Source: Lysobacter silvisoli (GTDB lineage: Bacteria > Pseudomonadota > Gammaproteobacteria > Xanthomonadales > Xanthomonadaceae). From it: a stretch of 64,000 bases of DNA. The stretch is taken from contig NZ_QTSU01000001.1 in the NCBI RefSeq assembly GCF_003382365.1, forward strand, positions 1,860,001-1,924,000, read 5' to 3'. Made by a program: the position numbers and the translations under genes. Shown piece after piece: positions 8,096 to 16,626 of this stretch (the stretch's first letter is position 1; each line of letters begins with the position of its first letter). The notes under the pieces are model-generated. The model made no database searches. It was not told where the DNA came from and saw only the letters and a program-made list of their open reading frames with translations.

Positions 8096-8503
8096 GATGG
8101 GTACTGCTCCAAAAGTTCTGGGCTCCGTCGACGCAAGTCGCGGAGTCACTCGGAGCGTTCCCTGAAACCGCGCTGCGAGTAATCGGATGACGGCGCCGGA
8201 TGCTCCGGGCCGTGTCGGCGCTACGAAAGACGTGCGGGAGAAAGACCGGTCCGCGAGCCCTGGGGCTGGCGCGACACGGGGGGCAACCTGGGAAACGTAC
8301 CCCTTGCGGGGAGGCAGCCGTGCGCTGAACAGGGCAAGTTTACGCGAAAACCGCGCGAACAGCCAGCGCTAAATTCTTGTGCCGGCTGGGAAAAGCCCGT
8401 CCGCCCCCGGCACTGGCCCAGGACCGCCCCTCCGGCCTCCGCAGGCCCCATGCAGGAACCGTCAGGGGCTGGTAGAAAGGGGCCATCCGACAGGGGAGCG
8501 TCC
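8096..8503. other. 408-base divergent intergenic region
   Basis: Separates the leftward helicase gene from the rightward DoxX-like gene. The part next to the helicase may be a long 5' untranslated leader, as is common for cold-linked helicase genes, but no defined RNA element was recognised. A short inverted repeat, GCCTCCGCAGGC, sits near 8427-8448. The DoxX-like gene has a clear ribosome site, GGGGAG at 8493-8498. No gene is seen in it. Confidence 0.4.
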
Positions 8504-8860
8504 ATGGACAACCGCAGTCTCGCCACCGTCGCGCGCACGCTGATGGCCAGCGTGTTCATCGTCCTGGGCCTGTACCGCCTGCTCAGCGCCTGGGGCGGCG
8601 TGCCGACCCCGCCGGCCACCCTGGGCTTCAGCGCCGGCGAGCTGGTGCTGGGCCTGCTGATCGCCAGCGGCTGGAAGCTGCGCTGGACCGCGCTGATCGC
8701 GGCCCTGCTGATGCTGGTGGACGCGCTGCTGTCGCACCCGTTCTGGAGCCTGGCCGGGGCCGAGCGCAGCGCGCAGTTGCTGCACTTCATGAAGAACATC
8801 GGCCTGATCGGCGGCCTGTTGCTGCTGGCCGCGCACGCCGGCCACCCGCCGCGGCGCTGA
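8504..8860 (+). CDS. DoxX-like small membrane protein
   Basis: A 118-residue protein with four predicted membrane segments (TLMASVFIVLGLYRLLSAW; LGFSAGELVLGLLIASG; WTALIAALLMLVDALL; IGLIGGLLLLAAHAG). It ends in a short basic tail, HPPRR. Size, four-helix pattern and the conserved segment HPFW...HFMKNIGLIGGLLLL fit the DoxX/SURF4-like family, whose bacterial members are poorly defined and sometimes linked to redox or thiosulfate metabolism. ATG 8504, preceded by GGGGAG, was chosen; an earlier in-frame ATG at 8450 would add an unlikely polar leader. Thirteen bases separate it from the LtrA-like gene, so they probably form an operon. Confidence 0.8.
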   Translation: MDNRSLATVARTLMASVFIVLGLYRLLSAWGGVPTPPATLGFSAGELVLGLLIASGWKLRWTALIAALLMLVDALLSHPFWSLAGAERSAQLLHFMKNIGLIGGLLLLAAHAGHPPRR

Positions 8861-8873
8861 GCGGGAGCGGCCG

Positions 8874-10079
8874 ATGACCCCGCCCGCCCGCCGCAGCCTG
8901 CTGCGCAACCGCGACGGCCACGAGCACGGCCGCGTCACGATGGTGGAGCTGTTCTTCGACCTGGTGTTCGTGTTCGCGGTCACCCAGCTCTCGCACACCC
9001 TGCTCGAGCACCTGGACCTGGCCGGCGCGCTGCAGACCACGCTGCTGTTCTTCGCGGTGTGGTGGGTGTGGGTCTACACCTCCTGGTGCACCAACTGGCT
9101 GGACCCCGAACGCGCGCCGGTGCGCTTGATGCTGTTCGCGCTGATGCTGGGCGGGCTGCTGCTGTCGAGCTCGCTGCCGCAGGCCTTCGCCGAGCGTGGC
9201 CTGCTGTTCGCCGGCGCCTACGCGGCCATGCAGGTGGGGCGCACGCTGTTCATGGTCTACGCACTGCGCGGCCACCGCAGCGAGTTGCGCCGCAACTTCG
9301 TCCGTATCGCGGTGTGGCTGATGGTATCGGCCACGCTGTGGATCGCCGGCGGGCTGAGCGAAGGTCAGGCGCGCTTCGCCTGGTGGGCGGCCGCACTGCT
9401 GATCGAATTCGCCGGCCCCTGGATGTTCTTCTGGGTGCCCGGACTGGGCCGCTCCAGCATCAGCGACTGGGACGTGGACGGCGGCCATCTGGCCGAACGC
9501 TGCGCGCTGTTCGTGATCATCGCCCTGGGCGAGTCCATCCTGGTCACCGGCGCCACCTTCGCCGGGCTGCCGCTGGACCCGGTGCACGTGAGCGCGTTCG
9601 CGATCGCCTTCGTCGGCAGCGTGGCGATGTGGTGGCTGTACTTCGACACCGGCGCCGAACGCGCGAGCCAGCGCATCGTCGCCGCCAGCGACCCCGGCCG
9701 GCAGGCGCGCATCGCCTACACCTACCAGCACCCCTTGATCGTCGCCGGTATCATCGTCTGCGCGGTCGCCGACGAGCTGGTGTTGATGCACCCCGGTCAC
9801 GTCGACAACGCCGGCATGGCCGCGATCATCGGCGGTCCGGCGCTCTACCTGCTCGGCAACGCGCTGTTCAAGTGGACGACGAACGACCGCCGGACGCCTC
9901 CCCTTTCGCATCTGGCGGGCTTGGCGCTGCTCGCGGCGCTGACGGCGCTGGCGTTGAGCCTGCATCCGTCGGCGCTGGTCCTTGGCGGCGCCACCACGGC
10001 GATCCTGGTGCTGGTGGCGGCGTGGGAGTGGCTGGCGCTGCGGCGCGGGGCTTCGCAACCGCGGCCGGCAGCGCACTGA
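8874..10079 (+). CDS. LtrA-like low-temperature requirement membrane protein
   Basis: A 401-residue multi-pass membrane protein with about ten hydrophobic segments. The N-terminal signature VTMVELFFDLVFVFAVTQLS and the later ALGESILVTGATFAGL are hallmarks of the LtrA family, first named for growth of Listeria at low temperature. The biochemical function of the family is not established. The gene follows the DoxX-like gene with a 13-base gap and its 3' end converges on the leftward metallo-beta-lactamase-fold gene. Length is normal for the family. Confidence in family is high; in role, low. Confidence 0.88.
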   Translation: MTPPARRSLLRNRDGHEHGRVTMVELFFDLVFVFAVTQLSHTLLEHLDLAGALQTTLLFFAVWWVWVYTSWCTNWLDPERAPVRLMLFALMLGGLLLSSSLPQAFAERGLLFAGAYAAMQVGRTLFMVYALRGHRSELRRNFVRIAVWLMVSATLWIAGGLSEGQARFAWWAAALLIEFAGPWMFFWVPGLGRSSISDWDVDGGHLAERCALFVIIALGESILVTGATFAGLPLDPVHVSAFAIAFVGSVAMWWLYFDTGAERASQRIVAASDPGRQARIAYTYQHPLIVAGIIVCAVADELVLMHPGHVDNAGMAAIIGGPALYLLGNALFKWTTNDRRTPPLSHLAGLALLAALTALALSLHPSALVLGGATTAILVLVAAWEWLALRRGASQPRPAAH

Positions 10080-10094
10080 AGGCGCCGCCCGCGC

Positions 10095-11483
10095 TCACAC
10101 GTCGAAGCGCATCCCTGGCCGCACCAGCACCGGCTTGATGCCGTAGCGCTGGCCGATCTCGCCGGCCAGCGCTTCGCGCGCCTGATCTTCGCCGTGCACC
10201 AGGGCCAGCGGCGGATGGTCGGCGCCGGCCCCGCCGTTGATGGCGCCGTACCACTCCATCAGGCCGCGCTGGTCGGTGTGCGCCGACAGCCCGCCCACGG
10301 TATGGCGCTGCGCCTGCACGCGCACGTCGCGGCCGTGGATGCGCACCCACTTGGCGCCGTCGACCAGGCGCCGGCCCAGCGTGCCCTCGCCCTGGTAGCC
10401 GACGAAGACCACGCGCGTGCTGGGGTTGTCCAGGCGGTGGCGGAAGTGGTGCAGGATGCGGCCGGCGTTGGCCATGCCCGAACCGGCGATGACGATCGCA
10501 CCGCGTTCGACCGCGTTGATCGCGATCGAATCCTCGCTGGATTCGGTCAGGCGCAGATTGGGCAGGCGGAACGGATTGGGCTGCTCGCGCCAGACCCGCT
10601 GCGCGCCCTCGTCGAACAGATCGGCATGGCGGTCGTACACCGCCACCACCTTGGCCGCCATCGGGCTGTCCAGGAAGATGCGCCAGCGCGACATCTGCCA
10701 CTCGTCCCAATGCTTGGCGAACCAGTACAGCAGTTCCTGGCTGCGCCCTACCGCGAACGCCGGGATCAGCACGTTGCCGCCGTCTTGCCAGGTCTCGTCG
10801 AGGATGCGGCCGAGCTCGCGGATGGTTTCGGCGCGGTCGCGGTGCAGGCGGTTGCCGTAGGTGGACTCCATCAGCACCAGGTCGGCGCTGTCGATCGGCG
10901 CCGGATCGCGCAGGATCGGCGTGCCCTTGGGGCCCAGGTCGCCGGAGAACACCAGCTTGCGGCCGTCCGCCCACAGCTCCACCGCGGCCGAACCGAGGAT
11001 GTGGCCGGCCTCGCGGAAGGCCAGATCGACGCCGGGCAGGATGTTCTCGCGGCGGTCGTAGGGCAGCGGCCGCACCTGCGCCATCGCCGCCTCCACATCG
11101 GCGGCGGTGTACAGCGGCACCGCCTCGGGCTGGCCGTGGGCGCGGCGCCGGTTGGCGCGCTCGGCCTCGCTTTCGGCGATGTGGGCCGCGTCCAGCAGCA
11201 TGATCCGCATCAGGTCGGCGGTGGCGGCCTGCGCATGGATCGCGCCGCGAAAGCCGCGCCGCACCAGCAGCGGCACCCGGCCGATGTGGTCGATGTGGGC
11301 GTGGCTGATCACCAGCGCGTCGAGCGCGGCGGCGTCGAACGGAAACGGATCGGCGTTGCGCGCCTCGGCTTCCGGGCTGCCCTGGATCATGCCGCAGTCG
11401 AGCAGCACGCGGCGGCCGGCGGCGACGACCTCGTGCAGGGAACCGGTGACCTCGCCGGCGGCGCCGTGGAAATGCACTCTCAT
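10095..11483 (-). CDS. Beta-CASP metallo-beta-lactamase-fold RNase-like protein
   Basis: A 462-residue cytoplasmic protein of the metallo-beta-lactamase fold with a beta-CASP insert, the group that includes bacterial relatives of the CPSF-73 endonuclease. Metal-binding motifs are intact: HAHIDH near residue 55, GHILGSA (His), SGDLG (Asp), and in the beta-CASP part GSGMANAGRI and the final VHGE. Zinc-dependent RNA cleavage is expected, but the substrate is unknown. ATG 11483 (MRVHFHGAAGEVTGS) is the family-typical start, with GAGAG upstream; the earlier in-frame start adds 29 unlikely residues. It is transcribed leftward behind the pair of secreted-protein genes but is separated from them by a hairpin at 11558. 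Confidence 0.9.
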   Translation of the reverse strand: MRVHFHGAAGEVTGSLHEVVAAGRRVLLDCGMIQGSPEAEARNADPFPFDAAALDALVISHAHIDHIGRVPLLVRRGFRGAIHAQAATADLMRIMLLDAAHIAESEAERANRRRAHGQPEAVPLYTAADVEAAMAQVRPLPYDRRENILPGVDLAFREAGHILGSAAVELWADGRKLVFSGDLGPKGTPILRDPAPIDSADLVLMESTYGNRLHRDRAETIRELGRILDETWQDGGNVLIPAFAVGRSQELLYWFAKHWDEWQMSRWRIFLDSPMAAKVVAVYDRHADLFDEGAQRVWREQPNPFRLPNLRLTESSEDSIAINAVERGAIVIAGSGMANAGRILHHFRHRLDNPSTRVVFVGYQGEGTLGRRLVDGAKWVRIHGRDVRVQAQRHTVGGLSAHTDQRGLMEWYGAINGGAGADHPPLALVHGEDQAREALAGEIGQRYGIKPVLVRPGMRFDV

Positions 11484-11557
11484 CGCGTTGCTCTCAAGGC
11501 GCGGCCGCTGTCGGCCGTAGCCGGCACCATGGCGCAAGCGCGCAGGCTCCACAAGAG

Positions 11558-11584
11558 CGAAGGCCCGCACGAGGCGGGCCTTCG
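11558..11584 (-). terminator. Hairpin after secreted-protein gene
   Basis: Perfect 11-base stem CGAAGGCCCGC/GCGGGCCTTCG with loop ACGAG, 22 bases past the stop of the gene at 11607. It lacks a strong T run, so termination may be partial. Confidence 0.6.
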
Positions 11585-11606
11585 GACGAAACTGACGGAC
11601 CTGGGC

Positions 11607-12596
11607 TCAGCGGCCCGGCACCCGGCAGCAGCGGGCGGTCGCGGTGACCGTACCGGCCGAGGCGCTGTCGTTGACCATATTGCAATGCGAGGTCCAGCTG
11701 CCGGCCACGCGCATGCCGAAGATCGACGGACGGCACTGCGTTTCCACCGCGGTGTAGCCTGCGGTGCAGGTGCCCGCGAAGGCGTTGCCGGCCGCACCGG
11801 CGGCGAGATTGAGCGGCGTGCCGTCGACCTCGACGCACTGCAGCGCGGTCGCCTGCGGATTGATGAAGTAACCGACGATGTCGCCGACCAGGTGGGTCTG
11901 GGCGAAGGTGTACACGCTGACTTCGTTAGCCGAAGCGCCCTGGTCCAGCGCGACCGTGGCCAGGTTGCCGCGGATGTCGCCGGCGGTGTAGTTCACCGTG
12001 GCCGCCACCGGCTGGGTGCCGCCGAACGGGAACGCGGTGATATAGCCGGCGCCCGCGGGCGTGACCACGGTGAAGTTGATCACCGCCGCGGCGAACGAGC
12101 CGGCGGCGCCGACACCGTTGCAGTTGCTGGCGGCGCCGCCCTGGAAGCTGTAGTCGGACACCGCGGTCACGTCGAAGCTGCGCACGGTGTTGGCGGCGAT
12201 CGCACCGCCGGCCAGACGCGTGTCGAACAGGCGGCAGGGCGAAACCGGCACGAATACCAGATCGGTAGCCGCATCGCCCAGCGCCGTGGGCGCCACGTCC
12301 GCACCGGCCTTGCTGGCCGCCACGTTCGGCCCCAGCAGGGCATTGTTCATGGCGTCGAAGCTGCGCGCGTCCGCCGCCATCTGCAGCGAATCCATCGGCG
12401 CCTTGGCGAAGATCGGCCCCATCTGCTTGGACCAGCTGCCCATATCCGAGCGATAGGCCTCCTGAACGTGCGGGCCCCACTTCTTCACGATCTGATAGAC
12501 CAACTCGCCGCGCGCGCCGCGGCCGGCCGCATCGGCCGTGCTCGACAGCACGGGCGCAAGCGCGAGCAGTCCGGCGGCCAGGATCAACTTGTTCAT
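11607..12596 (-). CDS. Secreted protein with PCR-x-x-DTR domain, paralogue A
   Basis: A 329-residue exported protein: a signal peptide of 23 residues (ending ADA), then a conserved helical segment (LVYQIVKKWGPHVQEAYR ... AMNNALLG). A beta-rich domain follows, opening with VFVPVSPCRLFDTR and containing INFTVVTPAGAGYITAFP and VGYF. That domain type recurs in large secreted proteins of soil bacteria, but its function is unknown. The C-terminus is Cys-rich (LQCVEV, FAGTC, TQCRPS, SHCN) and ends CCRVPGR, suggesting disulfides and secretion. ATG 12596 has ribosome site GAGGGGA. It is a clear duplicate of the next gene, sharing both domains and the last seven residues. No catalytic motif was recognised. 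Confidence 0.85.
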   Translation of the reverse strand: MNKLILAAGLLALAPVLSSTADAAGRGARGELVYQIVKKWGPHVQEAYRSDMGSWSKQMGPIFAKAPMDSLQMAADARSFDAMNNALLGPNVAASKAGADVAPTALGDAATDLVFVPVSPCRLFDTRLAGGAIAANTVRSFDVTAVSDYSFQGGAASNCNGVGAAGSFAAAVINFTVVTPAGAGYITAFPFGGTQPVAATVNYTAGDIRGNLATVALDQGASANEVSVYTFAQTHLVGDIVGYFINPQATALQCVEVDGTPLNLAAGAAGNAFAGTCTAGYTAVETQCRPSIFGMRVAGSWTSHCNMVNDSASAGTVTATARCCRVPGR

Positions 12597-12822
12597 GGTG
12601 TTCCCCTCTGGTTCGATTCGCGGGTCGGGCCCCCCGTGGACCCGATCGCCGACATTCCAGAAGGACGAGAACCCGAACCCAAACAGGACACGCGTCACAT
12701 TTTTCTTCCGCCGATGATGGTTCGACGTGGCATGCGATGGGTGATTTTCCCTAGCGTTCCCGCGCTGCAAACGGTTGCATGCGCCTGCCTCCGCGGCGAC
12801 GCGCTAACCGCGCCGCAAAACG

Positions 12823-12851
12823 GATCAGGCCCGCGCAAGGCGGGCCTGATC
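12823..12851 (-). terminator. Intrinsic terminator after paralogue B
   Basis: Perfect 11-base stem GATCAGGCCCG/CGGGCCTGATC, loop CGCAAGG, followed on the minus strand by a TTTT run. It lies 30 bases beyond the stop of the gene at 12882, so the two paralogues are probably separate transcripts. Confidence 0.75.
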
Positions 12852-12881
12852 GAGGTGCACGTAAAAACCGCGCGCGACCGG

Positions 12882-13898
12882 TCAGCGGCCGGGCACTCGG
12901 CAACACTCGGCGTACACCGTCACCAGCATGGCCGTCGGGCCTTCGTTGGCGAATAGACATTGGTGCAGCAAACCGTTCGGATAAGACGCGACCACGCGCC
13001 CGGCTGCGGCCGCCGCCTGGCAATAGCCGCCGGTCTTGGTGTAACCGGCCGGACACGCCGGCGAGGTGCCGGTAAAGGTGGAGCTGCCGTTCATGGTGCT
13101 GATCGTTTGCACCGTCTGACATTGCAACGCGGTAGGCGTGGGCGCGATGTAGTAACCGACCAGGTCGGCGACCAGATGGGTGTCGGCGTAGGAATACACG
13201 CTCATCTCGTTGACCGCCGCGCCCATTTCCAGCGCGACCACCGCCAGATTGCCGCTGATGTCGCCGCCGCTGTAATTGACCGTAGCCGCCACAGGCCGCG
13301 GCGTCTGCAGCGGATAGGCGGTGATGTAGCCCGCTGTCGACGGCGTCACCACGGTGAAGTTGATCACCGCGGCATAGAACGAACCGGCCGCGCCGGCGCC
13401 GTTGCAGTTGCCGCTGGCGCCGCCCTGGAAGCTGTAGTCGGCCACCGAGGTCACGTCGAAATCGCGCACGCTGTTGGCGGCGATGGCCCCGCCGGAAAGG
13501 CGTGTATCGAGGATGCGGCAAGGCGGAATCGGCACGAAGGTCAGGTCGGTGGTGGGGCTGCCTATGGCCGTGGGTGTCACCGGTGCCCGTGCCGCGGAAG
13601 CCGCGCCCGCCTTGCCCAACAAGGCATCGTTCATCGCCTCGAAGCCGCGCGCATCGGCGGCGCGCTGCAGGGCGTCCATCGGCGACTGGGCGAATACCGG
13701 CCCCATCTGCCGCGCCCACTCGTTAATGTCGGCGCGATAGGCCTCCTGCACGTGCGGCCCCCACTTCTTCACGATCTGGTGGACCAACTGGCCGCGCGGT
13801 GAATAGCGGGCAGCTCCGTCCTGGGCGCTGGCGGGCGCCGGCGACGAAAGGGCGGCAGCGGCCAGTACGGCCGCCGCGAGTAGCGACTGGTGGTTCAT
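12882..13898 (-). CDS. Secreted protein with PCR-x-x-DTR domain, paralogue B
   Basis: A 338-residue exported protein, paralogue of the gene at 11607. Signal peptide of about 26 residues (ending ASA), the same helical segment (LVHQIVKKWGPHVQEAYR, QMGPVFAQSPMDALQRAADA), the same beta domain (FVPIPPCRILDTR ... FYAAVINFTVVTP ... VGYYIAP), a more diverged Cys-containing tail (CQTVQT, CPAGYTKTGGYC, HQCLF) and the same ending CCRVPGR. The tail contains a PAGYTKTGGYC segment absent from paralogue A, so the two C-terminal parts probably have different partners. ATG 13898 is followed by a normal signal peptide; an earlier in-frame start at 14051 would not be. Function unknown; extracellular or periplasmic. 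Confidence 0.85.
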   Translation of the reverse strand: MNHQSLLAAAVLAAAALSSPAPASAQDGAARYSPRGQLVHQIVKKWGPHVQEAYRADINEWARQMGPVFAQSPMDALQRAADARGFEAMNDALLGKAGAASAARAPVTPTAIGSPTTDLTFVPIPPCRILDTRLSGGAIAANSVRDFDVTSVADYSFQGGASGNCNGAGAAGSFYAAVINFTVVTPSTAGYITAYPLQTPRPVAATVNYSGGDISGNLAVVALEMGAAVNEMSVYSYADTHLVADLVGYYIAPTPTALQCQTVQTISTMNGSSTFTGTSPACPAGYTKTGGYCQAAAAAGRVVASYPNGLLHQCLFANEGPTAMLVTVYAECCRVPGR

Positions 13899-14198
13899 GA
13901 GAGTTCCGTCCTCGGGTGCCCCGGCACGGACGCCGGATCCGCCGTGGACCGGTCGGCGCGCCGGGGGTGCGCGTCCGCGGCAGAGTATGCCGGCGCCCTG
14001 GCAATAGTTGTGCCAAGGTTGTGCCGAGTCTGGCTTTCCGCGCATCGGCAACGCCGCGGGCCGGCTGCGTCCCTACCGCCATCGCGCCATGACCTTCGAC
14101 ACCCCCGGCCGGCGGCGAAGGGGTCTATTGTCCTGCCACGCCCCGACCGGGGCGGCAACCTGCCCTACTCCTCATACGCCGCAAGGCCGGAGCCCGCT
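13899..14198. other. 300-base divergent intergenic region
   Basis: Lies between the secreted-protein pair (leftward) and the M13 peptidase (rightward). It includes the inverted repeat CCCCGACCGGGG around 14141-14152 and, before the peptidase start, CCGGAGCC at 14187-14194 as ribosome site. No gene, repeat family member or clear promoter box was recognised. Confidence 0.4.
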
Positions 14199-16316
14199 GT
14201 GACCCTCAAGAAACCGCAAGTCCTGCTGCTGACGCTCGCCATCACCACGGCCATGGTCGCCTGCACCAAGAAAGACGAAACCGCCGCGCCTGCCGCCGAC
14301 GCCGCCCAGGCCAGCGCCGATGCCGGCGCGGTGAAGATCGACGACAGCAAGCTGCCGCAGGTCAACCGTTTCCAGGTCGGCGATCTCGACACCACCAAGG
14401 ACGCGTGCACCGACTTCGGCGGCTACGTCAACGGCAAGTGGCTGGCGGCCAACGCCATCCCCGGCGACCGCACCTCGTGGGGCGCGTTCGAGATGCTCGA
14501 CGAGCGCTCCACCGCGATCCAGAAGCAGCTGGCCGAGAAGGCCGCCGAACTGCCCAACGCCACCGGCGTGGACAAGATCGTCGGCGACCTCTACGCCACC
14601 GGCATGGACGCGGCCAAGATCAACCAGCAGGGCATCGACCCGATCAAGCCGGAACTGGACGCGATCGCCAAGCTCGCCGACAAGGCGCAGATCGCCGACT
14701 ACCTGCGCAGCAGCGCGGCCAAGGGCCAGAACGTGCTGTTCGGCTTCGGCGCCGAAGCCGACTTCAAGGACTCCAAGAACAACATCGCCTACGCCTCGCA
14801 GGGCGGCCTGGGCCTGCCCGACCCGGCCTACTACCTGCCGTCGGCCGACAAGGACCAGAAGGACAAGCTGGGCAAGTACGAAGCGCACGTGGCCAAGGTG
14901 CTGGAGCTCAGCGGCGTAGCCGCCGCCGACGCCGCCAAGCAGGCCAAGGACGTGATCGCGTTCGAGACCCGCCTGGCCAAGGCGTCCAAGACCAGCAAGG
15001 AACTCTCGCGCGACGTCGAGCTGTACTACAACCCGGTCAGCATGGCCGACGCCGACAAGCTGACGCCGAACTTCCCCTGGACCAAGTTCTTCGAATCGCA
15101 GGGCGTGGCCCCGCAGAAGATGTTCTCGCTGGCCATGCCCGACTTCCACAAGGAAGTCAGCAAGATGCTCGACGACGTGCCGGCCGCGCAGTGGCAGAGC
15201 TACCTGCGCTTCCACGCCGTCGACGGCGCCTCGCCCTACCTGTCCGACGCCTTCGTGCAGGAGAACTTCGAGTTTTACCGCAAGACCCTGCGCGGCCAGG
15301 CCGAGCTGAAGGAGCGCAGCAAGCGCGTGCTCGACACCGTCGAAGAGCAGGCCGGCGAAGCGCTGGGCCAGATGTACGTGAAGGTCGCCTTCTCGCCCGA
15401 ATCCAAGGCGCGCATGGAGACCCTGGTCAAGAACCTCAGCGAAGCGCTCAAGCTGCGCATCGAGAAGCTGGACTGGATGAGCCCGGACACCAAGAAGAAG
15501 GCGATGGAGAAGTGGGCTTCGTTCACCCCCAAGATCGGCTACCCCGACAAGTGGCGCGAATGGGCCGGCCTGCAGACCAACCGCGACAGCTACCTCGGCA
15601 ACGTGATGGCCGCGACCGAGTTCAACTACAAGTGGAACCTGGGCAAGATCGGCAAGCCGGTCGACCGCACCGAATGGGGCATGCCGCCGCAGATGGTCAA
15701 CGCCTACTACAACCCGCTGCAGAACGAGATCGTGTTCCCGGCCGCCATCCTGCAGCCGCCGTTCTTCGACCCCAACGCCGACGACGCCACCAACTACGGC
15801 GGCATCGGCGCGGTCATCGGCCATGAGATGACCCACGGCTACGACGACCAGGGCAGCCGCTTCGGCGCGACCGGCAACTTCGAGAACTGGTGGCAGCCGA
15901 CCGACGCCAAGGGCTTCAGCGGCCGCACCGACAAGCTGATCGCCCAGTTCAACGGCTACGAAGCCATGCCCGGCGCGCACGTCGACGGCAAGCTGACCCT
16001 GGGCGAGAACATCGCCGACCTGGGCGGCCTGGCCACGGCCTACGACGCGATGGTCAAGGCCACCGCCGGCCAGCCGGACCCGAAGACCGACGGTCTGACC
16101 CGCGACCAGCGCTTCTTCCTCAACTGGGGCACCGTGTGGCGCCGCAACTTCAAGCCCGAAGAGCTGAAGGTGCGCCTGTCCACCGACCCGCACGCGCCGG
16201 CCAACTTCCGCGCGATCGGCGCGCCGTCGAACCTGCCGGCCTTCGCCGCGGCGTTCTCGTGCAAGCCGGGCCAGCCGATGGTGCGCGATGCCGACAAGCA
16301 GGTCGTGATCTGGTAA
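14199..16316 (+). CDS. M13-family metallopeptidase lipoprotein (PepO-like)
   Basis: A 705-residue zinc peptidase of the neprilysin family (M13), expected to cut peptides in the periplasm. The N-terminus (LLLTLAITTAMVAC) reads as a lipoprotein signal with the lipid-bearing Cys at about residue 24, followed by a flexible Ala/Asp-rich stretch. The zinc site HEMTH is at residues 542-546 (GHEMTHGYDDQG). The third ligand Glu603 lies in GENIADLGGL. The typical C-terminus CKPGQPM...VIW is present, and the N-terminal M13 lobe begins with ACTDFGGYVNGKWL. GTG 14199 is preferred, with GGAG upstream, because it gives the lipoprotein signal directly. The next gene encodes a second M13 peptidase, but a strong terminator lies between them. 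Confidence 0.92.
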   Translation: MTLKKPQVLLLTLAITTAMVACTKKDETAAPAADAAQASADAGAVKIDDSKLPQVNRFQVGDLDTTKDACTDFGGYVNGKWLAANAIPGDRTSWGAFEMLDERSTAIQKQLAEKAAELPNATGVDKIVGDLYATGMDAAKINQQGIDPIKPELDAIAKLADKAQIADYLRSSAAKGQNVLFGFGAEADFKDSKNNIAYASQGGLGLPDPAYYLPSADKDQKDKLGKYEAHVAKVLELSGVAAADAAKQAKDVIAFETRLAKASKTSKELSRDVELYYNPVSMADADKLTPNFPWTKFFESQGVAPQKMFSLAMPDFHKEVSKMLDDVPAAQWQSYLRFHAVDGASPYLSDAFVQENFEFYRKTLRGQAELKERSKRVLDTVEEQAGEALGQMYVKVAFSPESKARMETLVKNLSEALKLRIEKLDWMSPDTKKKAMEKWASFTPKIGYPDKWREWAGLQTNRDSYLGNVMAATEFNYKWNLGKIGKPVDRTEWGMPPQMVNAYYNPLQNEIVFPAAILQPPFFDPNADDATNYGGIGAVIGHEMTHGYDDQGSRFGATGNFENWWQPTDAKGFSGRTDKLIAQFNGYEAMPGAHVDGKLTLGENIADLGGLATAYDAMVKATAGQPDPKTDGLTRDQRFFLNWGTVWRRNFKPEELKVRLSTDPHAPANFRAIGAPSNLPAFAAAFSCKPGQPMVRDADKQVVIW

Positions 16317-16411
16317 GCCATCCGCGCCACGCGCGCCGGTGCGTCCCGCCTCCGTGAGCGGGACGCGCGGCCACGCGGCGCGACCCTCTGCCTCTCCTCG
16401 TCTGGCAGGCA

Positions 16412-16446
16412 CGAAGGCCCGGGATTATCCCGGGCCTTCGTGTTTT
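16412..16446 (+). terminator. Intrinsic terminator after first M13 gene
   Basis: A 13-base stem CGAAGGCCCGGGA/TCCCGGGCCTTCG with loop TTA, followed by TGTTTT, about 95 bases past the peptidase stop codon. Confidence 0.85.
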
Positions 16447-16590
16447 CGGGCCGCGGCAGGCGCCCGTCCGTTCAGGCGGCGCCGTCCACTCCGGATCAAG
16501 CACTTGCGTGCCTGCCCGCACGCGACGCCGGCCGCGCATCCAAGCTCTGAACCCGTTCACAGGTTTCTTCATGGGCACGGCCCGGTCGCT

Positions 16591-16599
16591 TGTTAAACT
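16591..16599 (+). promoter_or_regulatory. Possible extended -10 box, second M13 gene
   Basis: TGTTAAACT, 27 bases before the ATG at 16627. Near-identical TGGTAAACT words lie upstream of suhB (29626) and the aminotransferase gene (40708). The TG plus TAAACT pattern fits an extended -10 promoter. No good -35 box is visible at the right distance, so this is tentative. Confidence 0.35.
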
Positions 16600-16626
16600 G
16601 GCCCGATCACCAGGACGGAATCCGCG

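Noticed and set aside
14172-16412. 746-codon open frame antisense to the first M13 peptidase
   Set aside because: Typical antisense shadow in high-GC DNA, with His/Gly/Leu/Val-biased sequence and no motif; the plus strand encodes a complete enzyme.
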